Below are positions 40,212 to 48,314 of a DNA stretch of 64,000 nucleotides, one piece after another. Both the position numbers and the translations under genes were made by a program. The notes beneath the pieces are model-generated. The model had not been told where the DNA came from. It did not search any database and saw nothing but the letters and a program-made list of their open reading frames with translations. Position 1 is the stretch's first letter, and every line of letters starts with the position of its first letter. Source of the DNA: Hymenobacter aerophilus DSM 13606 (GTDB lineage Bacteria > Bacteroidota > Bacteroidia > Cytophagales > Hymenobacteraceae); assembly GCF_000382225.1 (NCBI RefSeq), contig NZ_KB907801.1:1-64000 (forward strand). The letters are read 5' to 3'.

Positions 40212-40241
40212 AGTGCGCCCCGGATTCGTTCGGGGCGCACT
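40212..40241 (+). terminator. Terminator hairpin
   Basis: Stem AGTGCGCCCCG / CGGGGCGCACT (11 bp, 8-base loop) followed by TTTGCCGTTT, 31 bases after the preceding stop and just before the convergent MscS stop. Confidence 0.85.
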
Positions 40242-40248
40242 TTGCCGT

Positions 40249-41151
40249 TTAGTCGGGCCGCAACCGGCCGGCTAGGGGCGACCCGGGTGCGGTATTGGGC
40301 GCAATGTTGAGCGTCTGGATAGGGAAGGGAATCGGGATGCCGGCCTGGTCGAGGGCGCGCTTGATGCGCAGGATGGCCTCGCTCTTGGCGCCCACATAGT
40401 CCACGTCGCGGCGGTACGGAATCCAGAAGCGCAGGGTGAAATTGACGGCGCTGGGCCCGAATTCGGTGAACATCACCTCCAGCGGCATATTGGCCAGCCG
40501 GTTCGGGAAATCCTGCATGCAGTTTTCCACCACGCTGCGCACCTGCTCCAGCCCGGCATCGTAGGGCACGCGGCACTCCACATCGACGCGGCGCTGGGTG
40601 GTTACGGTGAAGTTGATGACCGGGGCCTCGAACACCTTGCGGTTGGGCACCCGCACCAACTCGCCCGTTACCTGCCGCAGGTTCAGCGTGCGCAGGTTGA
40701 TGCTCTCAATGGTGCCGAAAAAAGTGTCGGTCTGGATAAGGTCGCCGACCATAAACGGCCGCTGCACCGCGATGATGATGCCGCTGATGAAGTTGGCCGC
40801 AATATCCTGAAAGGCAAAGCCCAGCGCCAGGCCCACAATGCCCACGCCGGCCAGCAGCGAGGTCACAGTTTTGTCGAGGCTGAGCACCTCCAGCATGAAA
40901 AAGATGCCAATCAGCAGCACGCCGGCGTGCACGGTGGTGGCAATAAGGTTGGTGAGCGTAACGCTGGGCGAAATGCGCGGCAGCACGCGCAGCATCAGCC
41001 GCCGCACCAGCCGGGCCACAAAGTAGGTGGCCACCAGAATCAGCAGGGCAATCAGCAGGTTGGGCAGCAGCAGAATCAGGCCCTGCAGCCAGCGCGTCAG
41101 CTTCTCGGAAAGCAGGGAGAAAGCGCGTTCAAACTCAGTCGAGCCAATCAT
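40249..41151 (-). CDS. MscS-family mechanosensitive ion channel
   Basis: 300 residues. Three membrane helices (about 25-48, 66-88, 92-115). The pore helix region AGVGIVGLALGFAFQDIAANFISGIIIAVQRPFMVGDLI contains the GLALGFAFQD motif of MscS TM3 and the start of the beta domain (IESINLRTLNLRQVTGELVRVPN). A C-terminal alpha/beta domain follows. It opens on membrane tension to release solutes during hypo-osmotic shock. Size is close to E. coli MscS (286). Confidence 0.93.
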   Translation of the reverse strand: MIGSTEFERAFSLLSEKLTRWLQGLILLLPNLLIALLILVATYFVARLVRRLMLRVLPRISPSVTLTNLIATTVHAGVLLIGIFFMLEVLSLDKTVTSLLAGVGIVGLALGFAFQDIAANFISGIIIAVQRPFMVGDLIQTDTFFGTIESINLRTLNLRQVTGELVRVPNRKVFEAPVINFTVTTQRRVDVECRVPYDAGLEQVRSVVENCMQDFPNRLANMPLEVMFTEFGPSAVNFTLRFWIPYRRDVDYVGAKSEAILRIKRALDQAGIPIPFPIQTLNIAPNTAPGSPLAGRLRPD

Positions 41152-41191
41152 AAAGCAGCAGCCAGAAAAGACAATAACGCACTTTTCAAGC

Positions 41192-42214
41192 TCACCCCCA
41201 CACTTTCGTGCCTTCCGAGCAGTTGCGGCACATTTCTATCTGGTCGCGGCCCTTGAGCAGCGAGGCGCGGAACTGCCGGTACTTGGGCCCGTGCCAGAGC
41301 TGGCGGAAGGTTTCGGTTTTGAGGTCGCCCTGGCGGTACTCGGCGTCTTTGTCGAAGCAGCAGGGCACCACCAGCCCGTCCCAGGTTATCACGCAGGAGT
41401 GCCACATTTTCCAGCAGTGGTTGAGCAGCTTGTTTTTGAGCTGCCAGGTGCCGTCGCCCTGGTTTTCGTAGCGCGAGTAGTAGTCGATGGTCGGGATGAG
41501 GGGCGAGCCGTGGTGGTGGTCGTAAATCTGGGCCGTTTTAAACCACACGTCGTCCACGCCCAGTTCGCGGGCCAGCATGCGGGCGTCATCCAGCTGGTGC
41601 TCGTTGGGCCGCACCACCAGAAACTGGAACACGATGCGCGGCGTGCTCGACTTCAGCTGTTTGCGCCACTTCACCACGTTGCGGGTGCCCTCCAGCACTT
41701 TGTCAATTTTGCCGCCCACCCGGTACTGCTGGTACACCTCCTGGGTAGTGCCGTCGAGCGAAATGATGAGCCGGTCGAGGCCCGACTCGACGGTGCGGCG
41801 GGCGTTGGTGTCGTTGAGGTAGTGGGCGTTGGTGCTGGTGGCGGTGTAGATGCCCTTACCGGCCGCGTACTTCACCAGATCCAGGAAGTTAGGGTGCAGG
41901 TACGGTTCGCCCTGGAAGTAGAAAATCAGGTACCAGAGCCGGGAGGCCACCTCGTCGATGGTTTTGCGGAACAGCTCGTCGGGCAGCATGCCGGTGGGCC
42001 GGGTGAAGGAGCGCAGGCCGCTGGGGCACTCGGGGCAGCGCAGGTTGCAGCTGGTGGTGGGCTCGAAACTGAGCGCCACTGGCAGGCCCCAGTGCCGGGC
42101 CTTGCCCGTGGCCTTGCTCAGCAGGTAGCTGCCCACCACCTGCGCCCCGTTCCAGAGGCGGCGCGGGGTGGCTTTGGAGAGGAAGTTAAGCGAATCGGTG
42201 AGCAGTGAGGGCAT
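41192..42214 (-). CDS. Radical SAM/SPASM protein
   Basis: 340 residues from MPSLLTDSLNFLSK. The radical SAM cluster is CNLRCPEC (Cys56, Cys60, Cys63), preceded by ALSFEPTTS and followed by the strand pattern of a TIM barrel (YLIFYFQGEPYLHP, TATSTNAHYL, LDRLIISLDG). A C-terminal SPASM domain carries extra Cys (NHCWKMWHSCVITWDG, VPCCFDKD, EMCRNCSEG) for auxiliary iron-sulfur clusters. Similar enzymes modify peptides or act in lipid or cofactor pathways; no precursor peptide is visible next to it. A TACCTTTA box lies 9 bases upstream. Confidence 0.88.
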   Translation of the reverse strand: MPSLLTDSLNFLSKATPRRLWNGAQVVGSYLLSKATGKARHWGLPVALSFEPTTSCNLRCPECPSGLRSFTRPTGMLPDELFRKTIDEVASRLWYLIFYFQGEPYLHPNFLDLVKYAAGKGIYTATSTNAHYLNDTNARRTVESGLDRLIISLDGTTQEVYQQYRVGGKIDKVLEGTRNVVKWRKQLKSSTPRIVFQFLVVRPNEHQLDDARMLARELGVDDVWFKTAQIYDHHHGSPLIPTIDYYSRYENQGDGTWQLKNKLLNHCWKMWHSCVITWDGLVVPCCFDKDAEYRQGDLKTETFRQLWHGPKYRQFRASLLKGRDQIEMCRNCSEGTKVWG

Positions 42215-42260
42215 AAGCGGGGGTAAAGGTACGGCCCGCACGGGGAGCCGCAGGCTGAGC

Positions 42261-42353
42261 GTCATTCAGAGCGCAGCGAAGAATCTCGCGTGCTGGCATT
42301 GGATTAGTATTTCAATGTGGGCAGGCGAGATTCTTCGCTGCGCTCTGAATGAC
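42261..42353. repeat. Inverted repeat, family A core
   Basis: Arms 42261-42289 and 42325-42353 pair perfectly over 29 bases (core GTCATTCAGAGCGCAGCG then AAGAATCTCGC). Loop 35 bases. In the divergent gap between the radical SAM and vWA genes. Confidence 0.9.
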
Positions 42354-42464
42354 GTTCGGCCAACAGCTTTTTTTAGAATCCCGTGTGGAATCTGTGCCGG
42401 CCGCGCATCAGCTACGCAGAGCCCGGCCGGTTCGCTATGGTTTCACTCGCTATTCTTTCTGCTG

Positions 42465-44411
42465 ATGCACCGTTTTCTCTATCTCGCGCTGGCGGCCGGG
42501 CTGTTGCCCGCCGACCGCGCCACGGCCCAAATGGCCCCCGCAACCGTCTCCGCTGTGGCCCCGGCGACCTACACCGTTACCGGCCGCGTAACCGACCGCG
42601 CCACCGGCCAGGGCCTGCCCGGCGTCACGGTACTCGTGAAAGGCACCAACATCGGCGTGAGCACCCAGGCCGATGGCCGCTACCAAATCGAAGTGCCGAA
42701 CTCGGCCAAAGTGCTGGTGTTTACCTCGATTGGCTTCGAACCCAAAGAAGTGAAGCTAACCGGCCAGAAAGTGGTGGACGTGGGGTTGTCCACTGATTCA
42801 AAAACTCTGAGCGAAGTGGTAGTAACCGCCCGCGGCGTAGAGGGCCGGGCGGCCCCAATCCGGATTCGCGGCGCGGCCTCCAAAGGCCAGGTAGCCCAGC
42901 CCGCCGCCGATAGGGCCAGCTACGGCCAGCCTTTCTTTCCGCAGCCGAAGCCGCAACCGCAGCCTGAGCCCGGCGCGGGCGACACCTACGCCAGCGTGGC
43001 CGAAAACGGCTTCCACTCGGCCCGCAAGGAACCTCTGAGCACGTTCAGCATCGACGTGGATGCGGCCAGCTACAGCAACGTGCGCCGCTTTCTGCAGCAG
43101 GGCCAGCTGCCGCCGCCCGAGGCCGTGCGGGTCGAGGAAATGCTCAACTATTTCCAGTACGATTACCCCCAGCCCGCCGCCACGGCCGCCGAGCCCTTCC
43201 GCGTCATCACCGAGCAGGCCCAGTGCCCCTGGAACCCGCAGCACCAGCTGGTGCAGGTGGCCCTGCAGGCCCGCAAAGTTGCTACCGACAAACTGCCGCC
43301 CGCCAACCTTGTATTTCTGGTCGATGTGTCGGGCTCGATGAGTGGCCCCGACCGGCTCGGGCTGGTGCAGCAGGGCCTGAAATTGCTGGTCCAGCAGCTG
43401 CGCCCCCAGGATAAAGTGGCCCTTGTGGTGTACGCCGGGGCCGCCGGCACGGTGCTGCCGCCCACCGCCGGCTCCGAAAAAGCCACCATTCTGCAAGCCA
43501 TCGACAACCTGAGCGCGGGCGGCAGCACGGCCGGTGGCGCGGGCCTGCGCCTAGCCTACGACGTGGCCCGCCAGAACTTCAACGCCCAGGGCAACAACCG
43601 CGTCATTATCTGCTCCGATGGCGACTTCAACGTGGGCGAGCAAAGCGACCAGGCTATGGAGCGCCTCATTGGGCAGCAGCGCGAGTCGGGCGTGTTCCTG
43701 ACGGTGCTGGGCGTGGGCCGCGGCAATTATCAGGATAAAAAGATGGAACTGCTGGCCGACAAAGGCAACGGCAACTACGCCTACCTCGACAACCTCGACG
43801 AGGCCCGCCGGGTGCTCGTGGGCCAGTTCGGCGGCACGCTGTTCACGCTGGCGCAGGATGTGAAGCTGCAGGTCGAGTTCAACCCGGCCCGGGTGCGCGA
43901 ATACCGCCTCGTGGGCTACGAAAACCGCCTGCTGGCCCCCGAAGACTTCAACAACGACCGCAAAGACGCCGGCGAGCTGGGCTCGGGCCACACCGTTACC
44001 GCCCTCTACGAAATCGTGCCCGTGGGCGCGCCGGCCACCGTCGATGCGCTCAAGTACCAGCCCGCCCCGGCCACGCGCCCGGCCCTGGCCTCGGCCGAGC
44101 TGCTGACCGTGAAGCTGCGCTACAAGGAGCCCCGCGGCACCGTCAGCCGCAAGCTGGAGCTGCCGCTCACGGGCGTGGCCCGGCCGCTGGAGCAGGCCAG
44201 CGAAAACCTGCGCTTTGCGGCCGCCGTGGCCCAATTTGGTCTGCTGTTGCGCCAGAGCGAGCACCGCGGCAGCGCCACCTACGCCGCTACCGCCCGCCTC
44301 GCCGAAGGTGCCCGCCGCTTTGATCCCGAAGGCTACCGCGCCGAGCTGGTGCGCCTCGTACGCCTGGCTGAGGGCCTGCAGCCTGCCCCGGTGGTAGTAG
44401 GCGCCCGGTAA
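42465..44411 (+). CDS. vWA-domain protein with carboxypeptidase-regulatory-like N-terminus (YfbK-like)
   Basis: 648 residues. Signal peptide 1-21. A carboxypeptidase D regulatory-like beta domain follows (about 35-110: YTVTGRVTDRATGQGLPGVTVLVKG...), of the kind found at the start of TonB-dependent receptors and ending in LSEVVVTARG. A YfbK-type N-terminal vWA-associated domain comes next (ENGFHSARKEPLSTFSIDVDAASYSNVRRFL, about 178-240). The vWA domain has MIDAS DVSGS at 287-291, and a DUF3520-like C-terminus closes the chain. Probably a periplasmic or surface metal-dependent adhesion or scaffolding protein. Confidence 0.88.
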   Translation: MHRFLYLALAAGLLPADRATAQMAPATVSAVAPATYTVTGRVTDRATGQGLPGVTVLVKGTNIGVSTQADGRYQIEVPNSAKVLVFTSIGFEPKEVKLTGQKVVDVGLSTDSKTLSEVVVTARGVEGRAAPIRIRGAASKGQVAQPAADRASYGQPFFPQPKPQPQPEPGAGDTYASVAENGFHSARKEPLSTFSIDVDAASYSNVRRFLQQGQLPPPEAVRVEEMLNYFQYDYPQPAATAAEPFRVITEQAQCPWNPQHQLVQVALQARKVATDKLPPANLVFLVDVSGSMSGPDRLGLVQQGLKLLVQQLRPQDKVALVVYAGAAGTVLPPTAGSEKATILQAIDNLSAGGSTAGGAGLRLAYDVARQNFNAQGNNRVIICSDGDFNVGEQSDQAMERLIGQQRESGVFLTVLGVGRGNYQDKKMELLADKGNGNYAYLDNLDEARRVLVGQFGGTLFTLAQDVKLQVEFNPARVREYRLVGYENRLLAPEDFNNDRKDAGELGSGHTVTALYEIVPVGAPATVDALKYQPAPATRPALASAELLTVKLRYKEPRGTVSRKLELPLTGVARPLEQASENLRFAAAVAQFGLLLRQSEHRGSATYAATARLAEGARRFDPEGYRAELVRLVRLAEGLQPAPVVVGAR

Positions 44412-44425
44412 CACCCAACAGCGCA

Positions 44426-44471
44426 CCGCCGGCTTTCCGGCCTGCCATTGGCAAAGCCGAAAAGCCGGCGG
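44426..44471 (+). terminator. Weak terminator after the vWA gene
   Basis: Stem CCGCCGGCTTT / AAAGCCGGCGG (11 bp) with a 24-base loop, 15 bases after the vWA stop; no T-run. Confidence 0.5.
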
Positions 44472-44588
44472 CGTGGCCGTCGTCAAAATAAATGCTGATT
44501 TGGGCCGTTAGCTTGCAACCCTACCGAGCCGGCTGGTGCTCCTGCTTGCAGCAGGACCGCCCGCTATCGGCGGCCCCAACCCCACTTT

Positions 44589-44679
44589 CCGAAGGTGGCC
44601 CACCTCACTCACGGGCGGCAGGCGAAGCGAGTTGCAGCTCCTTTGTCACCCAGGCCGCCGGGCCGCCTTCGGTTTTTTT
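44589..44679 (+). ncRNA. Candidate structured small RNA ending in an intrinsic terminator
   Basis: CCGAAGGTGGCC (44589-44600) pairs with GGCCGCCTTCGG (44661-44672; one G-T-type mismatch) and is followed by TTTTTTT (44673-44679). Inside, GGCGGC (44614-44619) pairs with GCCGCC (44654-44659), and GAGT/GCTC closes a TGCA loop. Upstream, CCTGC/GCAGG and CCGCC/GGCGG form two more stems from 44527 to 44562. The nested helices with a terminal poly-T look like an independent RNA or a riboregulator. It matches no RNA family I can recognise. Confidence 0.4.
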
Positions 44680-44684
44680 AGCTC

Positions 44685-44780
44685 AGTATTGAGTAGTGGG
44701 TATTGAGTAGTGAGCTGCTGTCCTACTGAAAAATACTTTTAGAACAGCAACTCACTACTCAATACCCACTACTCAATACT
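44685..44780. repeat. Heptad inverted repeat, words AGTATTG/AGTAGTG
   Basis: Arms 44685-44724 and 44741-44780 pair over 40 bases with two mismatches. Each arm is five exact 7-base units. The right arm ends exactly where the TAG stop codon of the porin-like gene begins (44781). Confidence 0.9.
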
Positions 44781-45515
44781 CTAAAAAGAGTAGTTCAGCG
44801 AGGCTTTGATGACGCGGTTCTGAGCGTCGAAGTTGTTGTTTTTGTCGAGCGAAGACAGGCCGTAATCGTAGCCGGCACTCAGGCCGAAGCCGTTCTGGAA
44901 CTGGTAGCCCAGGCCGCCCACCACGGCGAAATCCACGCTGCGCAGCTGGTCTTTCACGTCGAAATCGTTCTGGTAAGCCGAAAAGCCGAAGGCGCTGGCC
45001 TTCACGCGGGCCTTACCCGAGAGCAGCACCGAGGCCTGCGGGCCGGCATACACATACAGCCCGTCGGTGATGTAGGCCTTGGCCAGCACCGGGATGTCGA
45101 GGTAAGCCAGGCGGGCGGTGCCGTCGAGCTTGGCGTTGATGAATTTGAACTGCTCGAAAGGAATGGTGCCCTTCAGTTTGGTGCCCTTTTCGGAGTAGCC
45201 CAGGCCCGGCTCGATGGCGAAGCGCGGCCCCAGCGGCAGCGTAGCGTACAGGCCGGCATAGAAGCCCGGCTTCATTTGTTTGTTGACGGCGCCGTTGGCC
45301 AGGTCCGTCAGGTCGGTAAACGAATCCACCGCGTCGCCCGAGAGGTCGGCTACGTTCAGGCCGGCCCGGATGCCAAACTTCACGCCATCGGTGGCCGAGG
45401 AGGAGCTATAGGAAGGGGCCGGGGCGCGGCGCACCTGCGCCTGAGAAGCGGTAGCAAAACCGGAAACGAGCAGGGCGGCGGCGCCGAGGCGGGCAAGGAG
45501 TTGGTTGGTACGCAT
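44781..45515 (-). CDS. Porin-family outer-membrane beta-barrel protein
   Basis: 244 residues from MRTNQLLARLGAAALLVSG, signal peptide to about residue 26 (SQAQ). The body matches the Bacteroidota OMP beta-barrel family (outer membrane protein beta-barrel domain): FGIRAGLNVADLSGD, PGFYAGLYATLPLG, FAIEPGLGYSEKGTKL, LAYLDIPVLAKAYI, VYAGPQASVLLSG and a final IKASLNYSF strand with C-terminal Phe. Probably a small passive barrel or adhesin; substrate unknown. Confidence 0.85.
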   Translation of the reverse strand: MRTNQLLARLGAAALLVSGFATASQAQVRRAPAPSYSSSSATDGVKFGIRAGLNVADLSGDAVDSFTDLTDLANGAVNKQMKPGFYAGLYATLPLGPRFAIEPGLGYSEKGTKLKGTIPFEQFKFINAKLDGTARLAYLDIPVLAKAYITDGLYVYAGPQASVLLSGKARVKASAFGFSAYQNDFDVKDQLRSVDFAVVGGLGYQFQNGFGLSAGYDYGLSSLDKNNNFDAQNRVIKASLNYSF

Positions 45516-45834
45516 AGTTGAGTTGGTTTCGGAAGGAAGAAGACGGGCCGGCGCAGAACAAAGGGCGGCCGGCACACAAGGCCATTTGGCAAAACCGTGC
45601 CAGTTTCAGCGCGCCTCCAGTTTCGCGCTCCAGCCAATGTCAGAAACCCTCAGTCAAATATCTGAAATACAATATGCAACGGGGTGAAAACTGAATTTCT
45701 CAACTGAAATCTCCCCCGTGCATTCAGCCTTGCCCGCGCAGATGCCAAAACCGCAGGCCCCGGCCGATGGTAGTACAGGGCGGGCGGCCATGCGCTATCT
45801 TGCCCGCCGCTACCGTTTCCGTATTCGCCCCGCA
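45516..45834. other. 319-base divergent promoter region
   Basis: Separates the porin-like gene (minus) from the DAHP synthase gene (plus). It contains a direct repeat AACTGAA (two copies near 45685-45705) and AT-rich DNA at 45645-45700, a plausible control region for either gene. No exact TAnnTTTG box; TATCTTGC at 45797-45804 is the closest on the plus strand. Confidence 0.4.
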
Positions 45835-46926
45835 ATGCCCCACGCTTCCACCGCCGCCCAGGCCGCCGTTACCACGCAGTTTCCCGGCAAAAAACCGCTG
45901 ATTATTTCCGGGCCCTGCTCGGCCGAAACCGAACCGCAGCTGCTCGAAACCTGCACCCAGCTGGCCGCCACCGGCCGGGTCGATATGCTGCGGGCCGGCA
46001 TCTGGAAGCCGCGCACCAAGCCGGGCATGTTCGAGGGTATCGGCAAAACGGGGCTGCCCTGGCTGCGGCAGGCCCGCCAGCTCACGGGCCTGCCCACCAC
46101 CGTGGAAGTGGCCACGCCCCAGCACGTGGAAGACGCCCTGGCCTACGACGTGGACGTGCTCTGGATTGGCGCCCGCACCACGGTCAACCCGTTTTCGGTG
46201 CAGGCGCTGGCCGATGCGCTTCGGGGCGTGAAGGTGCCGGTGTTCGTAAAGAACCCGGTGCACCCCGACCTGGAACTGTGGCTAGGTGCGGTAGAGCGGC
46301 TGGCGCAGGCCGGCGTGGCCGATATCGGGCTGATTCATCGGGGGTTTGCCAGCTACGGCAACACCGAGTACCGCAACGCGCCCATGTGGCATCTGCCCAT
46401 CGAGATGAAGCGCCGCCTGCCCGGCATGCCGCTCATCTGCGACCCCAGCCACATCTGTGGCAACCGCACCGGCCTGGCCGCCGTGGCCCAGCAGTCCATC
46501 GACCTCGACTTTGATGGCCTGATGCTCGAATCGCACATCGACCCCGACAATGCCTGGTCCGACGCCAAACAGCAGGTGACACCCCAGCGGCTGGCCGAGC
46601 TGCTCGACTCGCTGACCTGGCGCCAGCACACCTCCACCGAGCAGGCATTTTTAGACAAGCTGGCTCAGCTACGCACCCAAATCGACCAGCTCGACGACGA
46701 GATTCTGCACCTGCTGGGCCGCCGCATGCAGGTATCGGAAAGCATCGGCCGCTACAAAAAGGAAAACAACATCACCATTCTGCAGGCCCAGCGCTGGAAC
46801 GAAATCCTGGAGCGCGCCCTGCGCAAGGGCGACCAGCTGGGCCTCACCGCCGACTTCATCCGCCGCTACTTCGACGCCGTGCACCTCGAATCCATCAACC
46901 GCCAAAACAGCGTGATGAACAAGTGA
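45835..46926 (+). CDS. Bifunctional 3-deoxy-7-phosphoheptulonate synthase / chorismate mutase type II
   Basis: 363 residues. Residues 1-265 are a DAHP synthase of the KDO8P-synthase-like class (PLIISGPCSAETEPQLLETC, RAGIWKPRTKPGMFEG, FVKNPVHPDLELW, CDPSHICGNRTGL, DGLMLESHIDPDNAWSDAKQQVTP). Residues 275-363 are an AroQ chorismate mutase (LAQLRTQIDQLDDEILHLLGRRMQVSESIGRYKKENN). The fusion makes the first shikimate intermediate and prephenate, a Bacteroidota arrangement in which the mutase domain probably confers feedback control. The start at 45835 matches the family; in-frame starts upstream lack similarity. Confidence 0.95.
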   Translation: MPHASTAAQAAVTTQFPGKKPLIISGPCSAETEPQLLETCTQLAATGRVDMLRAGIWKPRTKPGMFEGIGKTGLPWLRQARQLTGLPTTVEVATPQHVEDALAYDVDVLWIGARTTVNPFSVQALADALRGVKVPVFVKNPVHPDLELWLGAVERLAQAGVADIGLIHRGFASYGNTEYRNAPMWHLPIEMKRRLPGMPLICDPSHICGNRTGLAAVAQQSIDLDFDGLMLESHIDPDNAWSDAKQQVTPQRLAELLDSLTWRQHTSTEQAFLDKLAQLRTQIDQLDDEILHLLGRRMQVSESIGRYKKENNITILQAQRWNEILERALRKGDQLGLTADFIRRYFDAVHLESINRQNSVMNK

Positions 46927-46954
46927 GATGGTGAGGTGGTGAAATGGTGAGTTT
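46923..46954. repeat. Single octad tract over a stop codon
   Basis: Four exact 8-base units (GTGAGATG, GTGAGGTG, ...) of the same word as the hairpins at 7069, 12343 and 29561, but with no second arm. The TGA stop of the DAHP synthase gene (46924-46926) is inside the first unit. Confidence 0.85.
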
Positions 46955-46980
46955 GCTGTTTGGGGCCCCGACCGGCTGGC

Positions 46981-48156
46981 TCATGGCTTTTTGATTTCCG
47001 GCGGCTGGGGTTTCTTCTGCTGACTGGCTTTGGTCTTGGGCACGGGACTCTTGCCGGAACTACTCTTCTTGCTCTTAGCTGCGGGCGCTGGCTTTTCAGG
47101 CGCGGCCGGTTTGGCCGGGGCTGAACTGGCCGGCGCAGGTGTTTCTGGAACCGCCGCGGGTTGCTTCTCCACTACTTCGGCCTCAGGAGCAGCCGCGTCA
47201 GATTCATCGGCCGCATCAGCAGCGGCTGGCGGACCCTCGGTGGGCGGGGCGGTCTGGGTGGTGTCGGCGGCGGCTGGTGGGGCCGGTGGGGCTGGTTCGG
47301 CGGGTGCTTCGCCGCTGGTTTGCCGGATGCGGGCCTCGATTTCCTTCAGCAGAAAGCCCGCGTCGTCTTTGCGCCGGCTGTCGGTGAAATACTGCTGGGC
47401 GAGGCGGGCCTGCTCGCGGGCTTTTTCCAGCTGCCGCAGTTCCAGCAGCACAAAAGCCAGATTCAGGTGGGCCGTGGGGTTGCGCGGGCGCAGCTCCAGC
47501 GAGCGTTCGAAGGGCGCCAGACTCGACTCGAACTTGCCCAGCCGCTGGTAGGCGTAACCCAGCGCGAAGTAGGACAGATAATCGCCCTGACCGTGGGCGT
47601 GGGCCTCCTGGTACTCGGTAATGGTGCGCAGGAATACCTCGTCTTCGCCCAGCTTTTCCTCGGCGCAGTCGCACTGCTGCACAGTGTAGTAGTAGTCGCC
47701 GAGGGCGCGGGCGAGGCGGTAGTTGCTGGGGTAGGCGCGCTGCAGCCGCTCCAGCACCTGCCGCACGGCAAAACGGTAACGCAGGCTGTCGGGCGAGGGC
47801 AGCAGGCGCAGGCTGTCGGGGGCCAGGTCGAGCAGTTTCAGGTCGCGAAAGGCAAAGCGCCGGAGCTGGTCGGTGGCGGTGTAGTAGCGCAGGGCCAGAT
47901 CGGCCTTTTCGATAACCACGGCCGGGTCGAGGTTGCGCGGGTCGAGCTTGGTCAGCAGCCGCCAGGCGCTGTCGTAGCGGCGCTCCAGCACCAGCTGCCG
48001 GGCCTGCCGCAGCGTGGCGGCCGGGGTAGCGGGGGCAGCTGGCTCGGCGGTATCGAGCGTATCGGCGCCAGCCGCCGTTTGGGCCCGGGCGGCGGCCGGG
48101 CACAGCAGGCCGCCGGCAGTCAGCAGCAAAAGCAAAAGCAGCAGCGGGCGGTTCAT
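46981..48156 (-). CDS. TPR-repeat periplasmic protein with low-complexity tail
   Basis: 391 residues from MNRPLLLLLLLLTAGG, signal peptide to about 25. The middle (about 45-270) contains TPR-like helical repeats (TLRQARQLVLERRYDSAWRLLTKL, YLSYFALGYAYQRLGKFESSLAPFERSLELRP, PTAHLNLAFVLLELRQLEKAREQARLAQQYF). The last 115 residues are Ala/Pro/Glu/Lys low complexity ending KKPQPPEIKKP. Likely a protein-protein scaffold in the envelope. Function unknown. Confidence 0.8.
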   Translation of the reverse strand: MNRPLLLLLLLLTAGGLLCPAAARAQTAAGADTLDTAEPAAPATPAATLRQARQLVLERRYDSAWRLLTKLDPRNLDPAVVIEKADLALRYYTATDQLRRFAFRDLKLLDLAPDSLRLLPSPDSLRYRFAVRQVLERLQRAYPSNYRLARALGDYYYTVQQCDCAEEKLGEDEVFLRTITEYQEAHAHGQGDYLSYFALGYAYQRLGKFESSLAPFERSLELRPRNPTAHLNLAFVLLELRQLEKAREQARLAQQYFTDSRRKDDAGFLLKEIEARIRQTSGEAPAEPAPPAPPAAADTTQTAPPTEGPPAAADAADESDAAAPEAEVVEKQPAAVPETPAPASSAPAKPAAPEKPAPAAKSKKSSSGKSPVPKTKASQQKKPQPPEIKKP

Positions 48157-48314
48157 GGGGTGTAAAGATGCGCAGGCCCGGCGCAAACTCCTGTGCGGGG
48201 CGTCCGAAAAGTCAGAATCCGGCGAATTGTGGTTTGGCCGCCGGCGCCGGCCGTGGCAACTAGCTGCCGGAGCCGACGGCCGGTTTCTGCCAAAAATCTG
48301 CTTTTCTTGTAGCC

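Larger units (their letters stand above)
44412..44780. other. 369-base gap: terminator, structured RNA candidate, heptad hairpin
   Basis: From left to right it holds the hairpin at 44426-44471, a GC-rich folded segment ending in seven T (44500-44679), and the heptad inverted repeat 44685-44780. No protein-coding frame with believable composition is present; a 66-codon frame at 44492-44692 is Cys/Pro/Ser-rich noise. Confidence 0.6.

Noticed and set aside
44474..44679. Riboswitch or housekeeping RNA (cobalamin, tmRNA, RNase P, SRP)
   Set aside because: None of the conserved sequence blocks of those RNAs could be found, and the following gene is on the opposite strand.
44492..44692. 66-codon frame behind the vWA gene
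   Set aside because: Cys/Pro/Ser-rich, no family, overlaps the folded RNA candidate and the poly-T.
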